Positions 25,263 through 34,821 are shown, numbered from the stretch's first letter. The stretch: 64,000 bases of DNA from Desulfobotulus pelophilus (GCF_026155325.1 NZ_JAPFPW010000003.1:62001-126000), one strand, 5' to 3'. Program-made: numbers and translations. Notes: generated from the letters alone by a model not told the origin.

Positions 25263-26966
25263 TCAAGTATGGGCTTCCTGAAGCAGCTCCCTGGCGTGGG
25301 CCAGTGTTGTTTCAGAAATGGCGGCCCCACCCAGCATACGGGCCAGTTCCCTGGGCCGTTCTTCCGGGGCGAGGAGGTGGATGGCCGTGCGTGTTCTCCC
25401 CTTTTCCACGGTTTTGGCTATGCGGAAATGGTGGTGTCCGAATTTGGCAATCTGGGGAAGGTGGGTGATACAGATAACCTGATGGGTAAGGGCCAGGGAC
25501 TGCATTTTACGGCCTACGGCCTCGGCTACGGAGCCTCCGATTCCCGCATCGGCCTCATCAAAAATAATGGTACTTACGGCTTCATTGCGGGCCAGTATGG
25601 TTTTGAGGGCCAGTACCGTGCGGGAAAGTTCTCCCCCGGAGGCGACTTTGCTTAAGGGATTTTCCGTTTCGCCCACATTGGGGGCAATGCGAAACTGGGC
25701 GGTTTCTCTGCCGTTTTCTCCAAGAGAGGCCTGCTCGCCATCCTTTAGCCACGGGTTTCTGGATTCTTCCAGGGGAAGCAGGGCCACGCGGAAGCGGGTG
25801 CCGGTCATACAGAGATCGGAAAGTTCCTGTTCCACGGCCCGGGCCAGTTTTTCAGCGGATTCGGCCCGTTTTTCCGATAGTATTCGTCCCAGCCGTGCGG
25901 TTTCCCTGTGGTGGGCCTCAAGATGTCTGGTAAGAGCCTCCATCCTCTCTTCCATAGAACCCGTTTCTTTGTGTCGTTTTTCCAGCCCTTCTCTGTGGGC
26001 GAGTACGGCAGCCAGGCTGCCTCCGTATTTTTTCTTCAGCCGGGACAGAAGATGGAGGCGGGCTTCCACCTGATCCAGCATGGCAGGATCCATGTCCATT
26101 CCATCGAGGTACTGGCGCAGGTGACCGGCCAGATCTTCGCAACGAAGGGCAAGGCTTTCCGCATCGGATGCCGCATTGATGAGGGTCGCATCCAGGGATG
26201 CGGCCTTTTCGATTTCCCGGTGCAACACGCTGAGACGTCCGGCAATGGCCTCTTCCCCCTCGTAGAGCTGGTCCACCACAAGGCTCAGGGTCTGGGCCAG
26301 AGTATGGGCGTGACGCAGTCGTTTTCTCAGGGTTTCCAGCTCTGTATCCTCATGGTCCCGGGGGTCTGCATTTTGGATTTCGTTGATCTGGAAGGCGATA
26401 AAATCGGCTTCTTCTTCGGCCTTAAGGCTTTTTTGCCGCAACCCTTCCAGCTCTCTGAGGGTCCGGGTCAGGGCCGTAAAGCTTTGCTGATAGAGGTTTT
26501 TATCATGTTCAAGTCCTGCATAATGATCCAGCATGTCAAGGTGAAGATTTTCATCCAGCAGGCGCTGATGGGCATGCTGGCCGGCAATGCTGGCCAGTTG
26601 GTCCGTGAGTTCTCCCAGGAGCTGTGCGGTGGCCATGCGTCCATTGATGTAAATTCTGTGGGGGCCTGTGGCGGAGAGAACCCTGCGTATGTGCAGTCCC
26701 TCCTGGGGCGGTAGGTCGTTAGCTGCCATGGCAAGGGCGGCAGGGCTTTGGGCTGGAGGGAGGAAAAGAGCCTCTACTTCGGCGGCTTCATGGCCCTGAC
26801 GAATCATACGACCATCGGCACGACTTCCCAGAAGCAGGTTGACGGCCTGTATGATGATGGATTTACCGGCACCGGTCTCGCCGCTCATCACGGTCATGCC
26901 GTTGGAAAACCGTATTGTCAGGTCATCGATGATGGCAAAATTGCGGATGGCAAGTTCGCTGAGCAT
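25263..26966 (-). CDS. recN: DNA repair protein RecN
   Basis: This 567-residue SMC-like ATPase acts in double-strand break repair. The N-terminal MLSELAIRNFAIID and Walker A GETGAGKS (29-36) are typical. Central coiled-coil arms are rich in Leu, Glu and Arg. The C-terminal half carries the signature VASGGELSR and the Walker B IIFDEADAGIGG, followed by a TH switch (ICITHLPQIA). AAAGGA lies eight bases before ATG. The length agrees with RecN. It is preceded by a membrane protein gene whose stop is 11 bases upstream, so the two may share a transcript. Confidence 0.95.
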   Translation of the reverse strand: MLSELAIRNFAIIDDLTIRFSNGMTVMSGETGAGKSIIIQAVNLLLGSRADGRMIRQGHEAAEVEALFLPPAQSPAALAMAANDLPPQEGLHIRRVLSATGPHRIYINGRMATAQLLGELTDQLASIAGQHAHQRLLDENLHLDMLDHYAGLEHDKNLYQQSFTALTRTLRELEGLRQKSLKAEEEADFIAFQINEIQNADPRDHEDTELETLRKRLRHAHTLAQTLSLVVDQLYEGEEAIAGRLSVLHREIEKAASLDATLINAASDAESLALRCEDLAGHLRQYLDGMDMDPAMLDQVEARLHLLSRLKKKYGGSLAAVLAHREGLEKRHKETGSMEERMEALTRHLEAHHRETARLGRILSEKRAESAEKLARAVEQELSDLCMTGTRFRVALLPLEESRNPWLKDGEQASLGENGRETAQFRIAPNVGETENPLSKVASGGELSRTVLALKTILARNEAVSTIIFDEADAGIGGSVAEAVGRKMQSLALTHQVICITHLPQIAKFGHHHFRIAKTVEKGRTRTAIHLLAPEERPRELARMLGGAAISETTLAHARELLQEAHT

Positions 26967-26977
26967 AGGTTTTTCCT

Positions 26978-27949
26978 TTATACCGTGGAAGAAGGGTGAG
27001 GGGGAGTGTGTGAATGAAAATACTGCCAGAGTCTGAGAAGCTGGACAAAAAGCAGCGCCGTAATAATGCGGGGCACCCAGAGCCAGAAAGCCGGAAGGCC
27101 CAGTGGCAGAAAAAGGGCCGGGTCTTCCACCATGGAATGATTGATGGCAATGGAAACCTGCAGTTTTTCCAGGTCCGGTCCAGCAATGTCCGATCCCTTC
27201 ACTTCTTCCATAATGACAGCGGCCCCGTAGCTGAGGCCGAAGAGGATGGCTGTCAGCCAGAGAATGGTGGTGGACCGGGGAATTCCCATGAGGATGGAGA
27301 CCGGCCTCGTTATGCGTGCAAGGGCCGATGTGATACCCATGGCTTTGCAGATTTCAAGGCAGGGCATGAGTACGAGCAGGATGCCCAGTATCTGAGCACT
27401 GAGAACAAATGTCTGCCATGCCCATGCCATAAAGGCTTCGGTGAAGGGGGGGCGGGACAAGATGGCAGTGGAAGTTTCATTGGCCGTTGTCTCGGGAGGC
27501 AGCCATATGGCTACAGTCATCACCGTAAGGGTGGCGGCGAGTATGCGGATCAAGGTAATCAGCCAGCCATTTATGCCTGTGGCATGCTGGACGGCTCCTT
27601 CCTGTATGAGATTGTGAGCTATGAGAAGAAATATGGCAATGAGGGTAAGGGTATGGGTATCAAGGGGCAGGGTGACCATTACGGCAATGGCCCCGTAAAT
27701 ATTCGTGAGCATGCCGATGATGAGGGGCAGGGCGGCGGCTGGTGGCAGGCCCATGGGCTGCATCAGGGGGCGAAGGAGAATCTCGAGATGGGGCATGATA
27801 CCGAGCTGTACCAGCATAAAGGTACCCAGCCCTACAGGGATAAGGATTTTCAGTATCCAGATCAGGGCTGAAAGGGCTTTGAGAATGCCGGATAAAATGA
27901 CCGGAACCGGAGTCCGGAAAAAGGAGTTTCTTTGCATGGATTTCCTCAT
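26978..27949 (-). CDS. Nucleoside-recognition (Gate) domain membrane protein
   Basis: This 323-residue inner-membrane protein has about eight hydrophobic segments. Two related Gly/Pro-rich stretches (LRPLMQPMGLPPAAALPLIIGML and RPVSILMGIPRSTTILWLTAILFG, abridged) match the duplicated Gate domain found in nucleoside transporters and spore maturation proteins SpmA/SpmB. I start at ATG 27949, with GAGG six bases upstream; a GTG eight codons earlier is in frame. The transported substrate is unknown. The stop lies 11 bases before recN. Confidence 0.8.
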   Translation of the reverse strand: MRKSMQRNSFFRTPVPVILSGILKALSALIWILKILIPVGLGTFMLVQLGIMPHLEILLRPLMQPMGLPPAAALPLIIGMLTNIYGAIAVMVTLPLDTHTLTLIAIFLLIAHNLIQEGAVQHATGINGWLITLIRILAATLTVMTVAIWLPPETTANETSTAILSRPPFTEAFMAWAWQTFVLSAQILGILLVLMPCLEICKAMGITSALARITRPVSILMGIPRSTTILWLTAILFGLSYGAAVIMEEVKGSDIAGPDLEKLQVSIAINHSMVEDPALFLPLGLPAFWLWVPRIITALLFVQLLRLWQYFHSHTPPHPSSTV

Positions 27950-28381
27950 GTTGGCCTCGCAGTTTTCCTGCACCTGCCTTATTAACCTGCTTTGATAAAG
28001 GTTTCAATCCCCATGCGGACCCCGTTGATGGTGATGACTGCCAGAAGAATGGATATGCTTTTGGAAAAGATCGTACTACCTTTCTCTCTGTGCGGACAAA
28101 GTTTGCGGTACAGAGGTGAAAACGTGTGTGTGGCAGGGAAGTTTCGTTGAAACGGCTGCCATGAAGCCGATGGGGGCTGTCCCGGTGAGGACTCAGGGAT
28201 GCCTGCGGTAACGAAGTGCCTTTTTGGGTGTGTGCCGCCAGTGGAGGGAACTGCCGATGGATTATATCCGGATGGGATGAAAAAGCGGGGAAGGCTCCTT
28301 CAGAATAAAGAGCCTTCCCCGCTGATTTCAGGTAAAGGGGTAACCTCATGGCTGGCAGGTATTCCGGCTGCCTGCTATGAT
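27950..28381. other. Gap between the Gate protein gene and the cold shock gene
   Basis: No coding frame is convincing here; a 229-codon minus frame overlapping the Gate gene has no ribosome site and a shadow-like composition. The right part holds the terminator of the cold shock gene (28280-28322). The promoter for the Gate-recN unit should lie between 27950 and 28270, but I cannot point to it. Confidence 0.5.
28280..28322 (-). terminator. Terminator of the cold shock gene
   Basis: A perfect 13-bp stem (28285-28297 with 28310-28322, loop of 12) is followed on the minus strand by five T residues (28284-28280). It lies 60 bases past the cold shock stop codon. Confidence 0.88.
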
Positions 28382-28588
28382 TCAGATCCGGGCAACATTT
28401 TTAGCGGCAGCCCCCCGGTCATTCTGCTCTATTTCAAAGCCAACGCGTTCGCCTTCGGCCAAGGTTCGAAAACCCTGCATGTCGATGGAAGAATGGTGCA
28501 CAAAAATATCGCCACCGGAGTCTTTTTCAATAAAACCATAACCTTTTTTGTCGCTGAACCATTTTACGGTACCTTCAGTCTTTTCCAA
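28382..28588 (-). CDS. Cold shock protein, CspA family
   Basis: This 68-residue OB-fold nucleic-acid-binding protein carries RNP1 (KGYGFIEKD) and RNP2 (DIFVHHSSI) motifs and acts as an RNA chaperone. The start is a TTG at 28588: AAAGGAGG lies seven bases upstream and the resulting length is normal for the family. A GTG further upstream would place the Shine-Dalgarno inside the coding region. A TATACT hexamer at 28636-28631 could be the -10 element, giving a short leader of about 40 bases. The gene is monocistronic, with a strong terminator. Confidence 0.93.
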   Translation of the reverse strand: MEKTEGTVKWFSDKKGYGFIEKDSGGDIFVHHSSIDMQGFRTLAEGERVGFEIEQNDRGAAAKNVARI

Positions 28589-29007
28589 AACGCTTCCTCC
28601 TTTACGCACGATTGTGACAGAAAATACGGTAGTATATTGTCTGTCGCCTTTTTATCGGTTCGTCCCGGGACGTTCCGTTTTTTATAAATGCCGCATGGAA
28701 AGGAGGCCTGTGGCGTTCAGCTAGTATGGAAAAAAAGGTTCAAACGGAAGGCCATCAACTGCTCTGAAGAAAAAGAATCTTCCTGGGCATTGTATCCGCT
28801 TATATAAACAGGCTGCGGATGAAAAAGTTTTTTTGTGCAGGAACCAAAAAGAATAGGGACTCCTTGTTCAGATTCTTTGATACTTATGGCGAAATTAATA
28901 TCATGCAATGCACCAGAAGTGCAAGTGCGGGTTCTCTTTTTTTTTAAATTTTTTTCATCACGGGTTCCGGGGCGCCGGTTATGGCTGCCCCGTTCTGATG
29001 GCAAAGA
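28589..29007. other. Gap between cold shock gene and phosphohexomutase gene
   Basis: This 419-base AT-rich stretch contains long T runs (about 28938-28950). It holds the cold shock promoter near 28630-28660. A 95-codon minus-strand frame (28717-29004) starts only at a TTG, has no ribosome site and resembles nothing, so I do not call it. No terminator-like stem for the phosphohexomutase gene is evident. Confidence 0.45.
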
Positions 29008-30363
29008 TCAGGAAATGGAAAAAAAGGTAACTCTTTCTTCCATTTCCTTCCGTATGGTATCTCTGGCCTCCGGGCTTGTCCCTTCAAACCGCAGCACAAG
29101 GGCAGGTTGGGTGTTGGAAGCACGTACAAGGCCCCATCCCTCATCGAACAGTACCCTGGCTCCATCAATATCAATTACCTTGTGGGTTTTCTGATAATGG
29201 TCGGTGATGGCCCGTACGATGGCAAATTTTTTCTCATCGTCACAGTCAACGCGGATTTCAGGAGTGTTGAAGGTTTCGGGAACATCGGCCAGAAGTTGAT
29301 TCAGACTTTTTTCCGTGGTGGAAAGAATTTCCAGCAGTCGGCAGGTGGCGTAAATCGCATCGTCGTACCCGAAGTAACGATCTGCGAAGAACATGTGGCC
29401 GCTCATTTCTCCGGCAAGAACGGCACCGCTTTCCTTCATTTTTTGCTTGATGAGGGAGTGTCCCGTACGCCACATGATGGGCTTACCGCCTCTGGCAGCA
29501 ATGTCATCATACAGGGTTTGGGAGCATTTGACTTCCGATATAAAGGTGGCCCCTGGATGGCTTGCAAGAATTTCCCTTGAAAAGAGAATCATGAGCTGGT
29601 CTCCGTGGAAGATCCGTCCGTCAGGGCCCACTACACCGATACGGTCCGCATCTCCGTCATAGCCGATGCCCACATGCGCTCCCGTTTCCTTGACGGTACG
29701 GATGAGATCCTGGAGGTTGGCCGCAATGGTGGGGTCTGCCTCATGGTTGGGAAAGGTTCCGTCCATATCGCAGAAAAGGGGGATGACTTCGCATCCAAGG
29801 GCTTCGAGAAGGGGCAGGGCCACCACGCCTCCCGTGCCGTTGCCCGCATCCACAACCACCTTCATGGGTTTTTGGATGCGGATATCGTTTTGAATCCAGT
29901 CCAGATAGGCGGGTACAGGGTTCTGCACAGATATTTTACCAGCCTGTTCTGTTTCGGAAAAGCGTTTTTCCATGGCTATTTTCCGTATGACCTGCAGTTC
30001 TTCGCCAAAGAGGGAAGCACCCGCCATGGTGGTTTTAAAACCATTGTATTCCGGAGGATTATGGCTGGCCGTCACAATGATGCCCGCATCGGTTCCGAGG
30101 TGATGGGTGGCAAAATAGAGAACGGGTGTGGGGCAGATACCAATTTCGATTACATCCATGCCTGTGGAGAGCAGCCCTTGCATCAGGGCCTGCTGGTAGG
30201 CTTCCGAGGTGCTGCGGCAGTCCCGTCCAACGGCAATGGTCCGGCAGCCACTGGCCCTCATGTGGGTACCCATGGCTTTGCCGATAAGGGTTACATCGTC
30301 TGCATCAAAGTCTTTGCCTGCTATGCCTCTTATATCGTATTCCCTGAAAATTCCCGGGTTCAT
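29008..30363 (-). CDS. Phosphomannomutase/phosphoglucomutase
   Basis: This 451-residue alpha-D-phosphohexomutase interconverts hexose 1- and 6-phosphates for polysaccharide and LPS precursors. The phosphoserine loop VTASHNPPEYNG places the catalytic Ser at residue 100. The magnesium loop GYDGDADRIG supplies Asp236, Asp238 and Asp240, and the sugar-binding loop GEMSGHMFF and C-terminal phosphate loop RASNTQPALVLRFEG are intact. Length and motifs match the AlgC/ManB type with dual specificity. AAAGGAG lies six bases before ATG. It is probably its own transcription unit, since 292 bases separate it from the moeA genes upstream. Confidence 0.93.
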   Translation of the reverse strand: MNPGIFREYDIRGIAGKDFDADDVTLIGKAMGTHMRASGCRTIAVGRDCRSTSEAYQQALMQGLLSTGMDVIEIGICPTPVLYFATHHLGTDAGIIVTASHNPPEYNGFKTTMAGASLFGEELQVIRKIAMEKRFSETEQAGKISVQNPVPAYLDWIQNDIRIQKPMKVVVDAGNGTGGVVALPLLEALGCEVIPLFCDMDGTFPNHEADPTIAANLQDLIRTVKETGAHVGIGYDGDADRIGVVGPDGRIFHGDQLMILFSREILASHPGATFISEVKCSQTLYDDIAARGGKPIMWRTGHSLIKQKMKESGAVLAGEMSGHMFFADRYFGYDDAIYATCRLLEILSTTEKSLNQLLADVPETFNTPEIRVDCDDEKKFAIVRAITDHYQKTHKVIDIDGARVLFDEGWGLVRASNTQPALVLRFEGTSPEARDTIRKEMEERVTFFSIS

Positions 30364-30655
30364 GCTGGCTCCTTTGTTTGGGGCAAGGGTGAAGTCAGGC
30401 GGTAAGGGCCTGAAACGTTGAGGTCTGGCTGGTGATGATAATGATTTTACTCCGAGATAGCAGCGTCCCGGCTGTCAGCTAACAGCTACGCACAGGTGTA
30501 TCTGGTCGGAATTTTTCTGTTTTCCAGAAATAACCGTCTTGCGGATGACCTGTTCCCCTGATTCAGCCAGAGGGTTGAGCAGGACGGTGCCGCATTTCGG
30601 TTATGATATGCTTTTTTTCAAATATGCTTTTTTTTGCGTCTTTCGGGATGAAAAA

Positions 30656-32596
30656 TCAAGTCTTTTCCGGTGGTGTCCTTTCCGGACCAGTGAGTTTTCC
30701 CGTATTCTCTATGGTGTAACCTCCGAGAGCCTTCAGGGATTCCCGGAAGGTTTTTGTGGAAAGAATCCGTATGACGGCCTGAATCTGGGGTGTCTGCATA
30801 AGTTCTGCAGGAAAAATCAGCTCATAGGTTTCCGGTGTCAGAGGTACAAAGTCAAGATCCAGAGCGCGGGCTGCGGCGGCAATGCCGAGACCCGCATCCG
30901 CAGACCCGCTGAGAACGGCCGCAGCCACAGCCATGTGGGTGGTTTCCTCATTGTCATATCCCTCAATGTCTCCGGGGAATATGGTATTTTTCTGCAGCTC
31001 ATAATCCATCAGAATGCGGGTGCCGGAACCCGGCTGGCGATTAATGAAGCGCAGGCCCGGCCGTAGAAGGTCTGCCGTGCGGCGGATATTCATGGGGTTC
31101 CCTTTGCGGACAATGAACCCCTGTATTCTGACAGCCAGATGCAGCCGGTATACGGGGGTCTCGGGCAGAATACGGGCAATGGCATTTTTATTGTAACTGC
31201 CGTCACTGGGGTCGAGGAGGTGGGATCCCGCCATGTGGCAGCTCTGACTGCGGATGGCCAGCAGGCCCCCCATGCTTCCCACGTGGGCGGATGATAGGCG
31301 GATGCCCATGGGTTTGAGATGGTTGGCCAGCAGGTCAAGGGCATTGTCATGGCTGCCCACCACAAGAAGGGTATTGTGAATTTCCTCTATGGGTCGCAGC
31401 AGCTCGGCCGTGGTTTCCGCCCCTGTTGCCAGCCCTTCGCTGTTGGCAGGAATGCGGAGAATGGCGTCCGCTTCCGTAATGGATGTAATACAACCCGCAC
31501 CACGGGGCAGGGGAGCGGCAATGGTGCGTCCGGCAATCTCTGCCAGTCTTATCCGGACAAACTCCTCCAGCCCGAGTCGGGAGGGAATGGCTCTGGATAG
31601 AAAAACCGTACATTTTTTTCTATGGATAACCGGACGGCCGAGCATGCTGCGTATCAGAGGGCGGACCAGCTCTTCAAAGGCAAGGATGGCGGAAACGGGG
31701 TAGCCTGGAATTCCGAACACCGGTTTACTGCAGACTTTCCCAAGGACGACGGGTTTGCCCGGCATCATGGTGATGCCATGGAAAAGCACGTTGCCGGTTT
31801 TTTCCAGTGCGGTGCGGGTGAAATCATGGGAACCCGCGGAGGAGCCGCCTACGGTGAGGATAATGTCCACATCTTCTCTCAGGGCAGCTTCTTCAAGCTG
31901 GCTGGCCAGCAGATCCACTTCATCCCGTATGGGTGGAGCCGCTGTCCAGCGACCCCCGCAGGATTCTGCCAGTCTTCCCAGTACATGGCTGTTGGATTCG
32001 ATGACTTCTCCCGGTCTGAGAAGGGCCGGATCCCTTTCCGCCGATACCAGTTCGGAGCCTGTGGGAAGGATGAGAACTCCGGGCTGCATGAAGACGGGAA
32101 CAGACCGTACTCCGCCGGAAAGCAGAGCTCCTATGCAGTAGGGCGTGATTTCATGGGTGGCTGGAAAGAGCATTTCCGTGGCCACGATGTCCTCTCCGAT
32201 TTTGCGTACGTGCTGCCATGGAAAAACCGGCGCTTCCAGCCGCAGTCCCTTTTCCTCCTGAGTGACTTTTTCAATCATGACCACAGCATCGCTGTCTCCG
32301 GGCAGCACTTGTCCTGTGTTTACAGGAAAGGCATTTTCCATTTCCTTCAGAAAAACAGGATGGCTTTCCGATGCATGAAAGGTTTCTTTTGCCCTGATGG
32401 CATAACCGTCCATGGCAGCCACATGATGGGGAGGAGAGGAGGCCGCCGCCATAACGGCTTCGGCAAGGACTCTGCCCACAGCCTGAGAAGATGGAATCTC
32501 TTCCTTTTTGCTGGTGACAGAGCCAAATTCCCGGAGGGTGATTTCTCTGGCCTGCTCAAGGGGGATCATGGAGAGGTAAACATTGCGCTGGGACAT
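30656..32596 (-). CDS. MoeA-type molybdopterin enzyme fused to a substrate-binding-like domain
   Basis: This is a 646-residue two-part protein. Residues 1-410 are MoeA-like: N-terminal AMDGYAI, a TGQVLPGDSDAVVMIE stretch, and the catalytic domain with LTVGGSSAGSHDF and GIPGYPVSA. MoeA inserts molybdate into adenylylated molybdopterin. The C-terminal 230 residues resemble a periplasmic-binding-protein fold of the type seen in LysR or ModE-like substrate domains (LLVVGSHDNALDLLANHL, RFINRQPGSGTRILMDYEL) but have no signal peptide, so they should be cytosolic. The gene begins 20 bases after a second moeA, with AAGGAG five bases before ATG. The attached domain may sense molybdate, tungstate or a cofactor; that is inference. 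Confidence 0.85.
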   Translation of the reverse strand: MSQRNVYLSMIPLEQAREITLREFGSVTSKKEEIPSSQAVGRVLAEAVMAAASSPPHHVAAMDGYAIRAKETFHASESHPVFLKEMENAFPVNTGQVLPGDSDAVVMIEKVTQEEKGLRLEAPVFPWQHVRKIGEDIVATEMLFPATHEITPYCIGALLSGGVRSVPVFMQPGVLILPTGSELVSAERDPALLRPGEVIESNSHVLGRLAESCGGRWTAAPPIRDEVDLLASQLEEAALREDVDIILTVGGSSAGSHDFTRTALEKTGNVLFHGITMMPGKPVVLGKVCSKPVFGIPGYPVSAILAFEELVRPLIRSMLGRPVIHRKKCTVFLSRAIPSRLGLEEFVRIRLAEIAGRTIAAPLPRGAGCITSITEADAILRIPANSEGLATGAETTAELLRPIEEIHNTLLVVGSHDNALDLLANHLKPMGIRLSSAHVGSMGGLLAIRSQSCHMAGSHLLDPSDGSYNKNAIARILPETPVYRLHLAVRIQGFIVRKGNPMNIRRTADLLRPGLRFINRQPGSGTRILMDYELQKNTIFPGDIEGYDNEETTHMAVAAAVLSGSADAGLGIAAAARALDLDFVPLTPETYELIFPAELMQTPQIQAVIRILSTKTFRESLKALGGYTIENTGKLTGPERTPPEKT

Positions 32597-32616
32597 ACCG
32601 GCTCCTTGGTGCGTGG

Positions 32617-33849
32617 TTAGAGTGGATAGACAGTGACAGAGCTGTCTTGCAGAAGGCCTTCCGTATCCCTGGGAACACAGACAAGCCCTTGAGCTTCCAC
32701 CAGCGTGCGGATCAGTCCGGCTTCTCCGAGCATGGGTACGGCCAGCGGAGGATTTTCTTCGTCCTGAATGGCAACCCGTACATAATCTGCCCTGCCCATC
32801 ACGGAGGCAATATTGCGTGAAAGCCGGGCTGTAAAGGGTCTTTCTTCGGGTCGGATACCCTTTTCTCCTGTGATACGACGGATGAGGGGTTTGACCAGAA
32901 CCTGAAAGATGATGGCTGCGGAAGCCGCATGCCCGGGCAGTCCGATCAGAGGCTTGTTTCCCGCTCTGGCTATGAGGGTGGGTTTACCGGGTCGGATGGC
33001 CAGGCCATGGGCCAGTATGGTGGTGTCGGGAAGAGCCGCAATGGCTCTGGGGGCAAAGTCAAGGGTGCCCACGGAAGATCCCCCGGAAACAAGAACGACG
33101 TCGGAGGCATCCAGTGCCTGCTGCAGTGCCTGTAGGAGTGTTGCTTCATCATCCTTTGCGATGGGGAGTTCAAGGGGGACAGCTCCCTGTTCGCTAACCA
33201 TGGCCGCAAGGGTTCGGGTATTGATATCCCGTATTTCACCCGGATTGAGTCTGCTCTCGGGAGGGCGGACCTCATCGCCCGTAGAAAGGATGGCTATCAC
33301 GGGTTTTTTAAAAACCCTGACCGCGGTGAAACCAGATCCTGCCAGAAATCCCAGGTCCTGGGGTCGCAGCCGTTTTCCCTGTGCAAGGAGCAGCTGCCCC
33401 GGACGGGCATCGTCTCCTTTACGGATGACGTGGGTACCCGGTGCAACGGATTTGTGAATTTCCGCAAGGCTGTCGTCAATGGGGGTGGTATCTTCAATCA
33501 TGACTACGCTGTCTGCGCCCTGGGGAAGCATGGCTCCTGTGGCGATGGCCGCTGCCTGCCCCGGTCCTATGGAAAAGGGTGGGTGGTCGCCTGTTTTAAT
33601 GCGTCCTACAAGGGTGAAGAGAGGGGAGGCACTTTCCGAGGCACCAAACGTATCTTTTGCGCGGAGGGCAAAGCCGTCCCGTGTGGAGCGGTCAAAGCCG
33701 GGAACATCTTCTCCGGCCACCGCACTTTCGGCAAGAATGCGATGCAGAGCTTCGGATACGGGCTGCTTCTCGGTCTCCATGGTAGGGAAGAGGGAGATAA
33801 GCCTCAGGGCTTCATCAAGGGAAATAACGGAAAAGAAGGCTGGTGTCAT
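32617..33849 (-). CDS. moeA: Molybdopterin molybdenumtransferase MoeA
   Basis: This 410-residue enzyme of molybdenum or tungsten cofactor synthesis inserts metal into MPT-AMP. Visible are FDRSTRDGFAL (N-terminal substrate region), IATGAMLPQGADSVVMIED, ILSTGDEVRPP, VLVSGGSSVGTLDFA and GLPGHAASA. The length is standard for MoeA. ATG 33849 has GGAG six bases upstream; further in-frame starts upstream lack a site. It is the first gene of a two-gene operon with the MoeA fusion. Two MoeA copies are common in organisms that use both Mo and W enzymes, such as formate dehydrogenases. Confidence 0.93.
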   Translation of the reverse strand: MTPAFFSVISLDEALRLISLFPTMETEKQPVSEALHRILAESAVAGEDVPGFDRSTRDGFALRAKDTFGASESASPLFTLVGRIKTGDHPPFSIGPGQAAAIATGAMLPQGADSVVMIEDTTPIDDSLAEIHKSVAPGTHVIRKGDDARPGQLLLAQGKRLRPQDLGFLAGSGFTAVRVFKKPVIAILSTGDEVRPPESRLNPGEIRDINTRTLAAMVSEQGAVPLELPIAKDDEATLLQALQQALDASDVVLVSGGSSVGTLDFAPRAIAALPDTTILAHGLAIRPGKPTLIARAGNKPLIGLPGHAASAAIIFQVLVKPLIRRITGEKGIRPEERPFTARLSRNIASVMGRADYVRVAIQDEENPPLAVPMLGEAGLIRTLVEAQGLVCVPRDTEGLLQDSSVTVYPL

Positions 33850-34284
33850 AGAATCTCCGGAAGCAGGGGACATCCGCAGCAGGGGGTATGCGGAGCGGGG
33901 CTGTAAGGGGTTTCCGTCGGGTACGTTTGCAAGAGACAGGGCAATCCCGGCTTCAGGTTTTCTTCTACAGTCGGCATAAAAAGTCAAGGGAGAGCCTTAC
34001 GCCCAGCCCCATATTACCGGTAAAAAAGAAAGAAGGAGAAGGTTCGTTTGGATAGTCATGTGCGGTAATCATGGCTGAAGAGAGGGCTTTTGAACCATGA
34101 ATCATCAGAATTAAAAAATGAGACTCCGGCAGTTTCAGGACTGCCGGAGTTGGTTCAGGAGGGGGACCGGACGAGGAGTCTCCGGTCTCTCAGGTGACGG
34201 GAGGAAAGAAGCGGATTGAGCAGGAGGTGCTGTGGGATAGCATTATAAAATGTGTAAAGGTCATGGTAATCAACGGCAACTGTT
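33850..34284. other. Gap upstream of moeA
   Basis: No supported gene is seen. It holds the terminator of the DVU0772-type gene (34113-34150) and should contain the moeA promoter. I looked for, and did not see, a molybdenum-cofactor riboswitch-like structure. Confidence 0.45.
34113..34150 (-). terminator. Intrinsic terminator
   Basis: A perfect 10-bp stem (34123-34132 with 34141-34150, loop of 8) is followed on the minus strand, four bases on, by six T residues (34118-34113). It lies about 135 bases beyond the stop of the gene ending at 34285, the only minus-strand gene it can serve. Confidence 0.75.
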
Positions 34285-34647
34285 TCAGTGATACAGCTTT
34301 TTCTGAAGCCAGTCTTTAACTTCACCTTCCAGTGCATAGACTCCTCTGTTGTGGCCTATGGATTCAAGAAAGGTTTCTTTCAGTCCCGGAGGCAGGGGGA
34401 TTCTGGCAAGTTCAACGGCTTCTTCCGAGTTTCTTCGTATGAGATAAATCACCGGTGTATCTTCCCAGGTATTGACCGTAAAATAAAAGGATTTATCGTG
34501 TTTGCCCCGTACGGAATAGCGCAGGCCTCCCGGCTTCCATATGCCACCCCACTCCAGATAGAGGTTTACGGCATCTTCGGGGGTGAGTTCCCAGTCTATT
34601 TCATTGAGAAGATGTAAATTGTTTTTCAGTTCTTCTATGGCCAGCAT
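34285..34647 (-). CDS. DVU0772-family conserved protein
   Basis: This 120-residue soluble protein is rich in Trp, Tyr and acidic residues. It contains IDWELTPEDAVNLYLEWGG, a SFYFTVNTWEDTPVIYLIRRNSE core and a C-terminal EVKDWLQKKL, which I recognise as a family conserved in sulfate reducers (named after Desulfovibrio DVU0772). Its function is unknown. I use ATG 34647, eight bases after AAAGGAGG; an ATG two codons upstream is too close to that site. It lies next to the oxygen-defence island but on the opposite strand. Confidence 0.75.
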   Translation of the reverse strand: MLAIEELKNNLHLLNEIDWELTPEDAVNLYLEWGGIWKPGGLRYSVRGKHDKSFYFTVNTWEDTPVIYLIRRNSEEAVELARIPLPPGLKETFLESIGHNRGVYALEGEVKDWLQKKLYH

Positions 34648-34719
34648 AAGCATTCCCTCCTTTCGGGGTGAGCTTGTTTCGTCTTCTGTCTGCGTTTAAT
34701 CATAATGCATATTCAGTGC

Positions 34720-34745
34720 CAGAGCTTGAGGCGTCTCTGTTTTTA
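34720..34745 (+). terminator. Short hairpin with T run
   Basis: CAGAG (34720-34724) pairs with CTCTG (34735-34739) and is followed by TTTTTATT. The stem is only five base pairs, so this is a weak call on its own; its interest comes from the second, stronger hairpin 80 bases downstream. Confidence 0.3.
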
Positions 34746-34821
34746 TTGATTTTACAGGTTTTTGTCTTGAAATGCTTTTTGAGCTCCCGATTTATTGCCC
34801 ATAAAAGTGTGCCGCGGACAA

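Noticed and set aside
27660-28349. 229-codon minus-strand frame across the Gate gene start
   Set aside because: Overlaps a supported membrane protein gene and spans the cold shock terminator; composition is shadow-like.
28717-29004. 95-codon minus-strand frame
   Set aside because: Starts only at TTG without a ribosome site, and its product has no family features.
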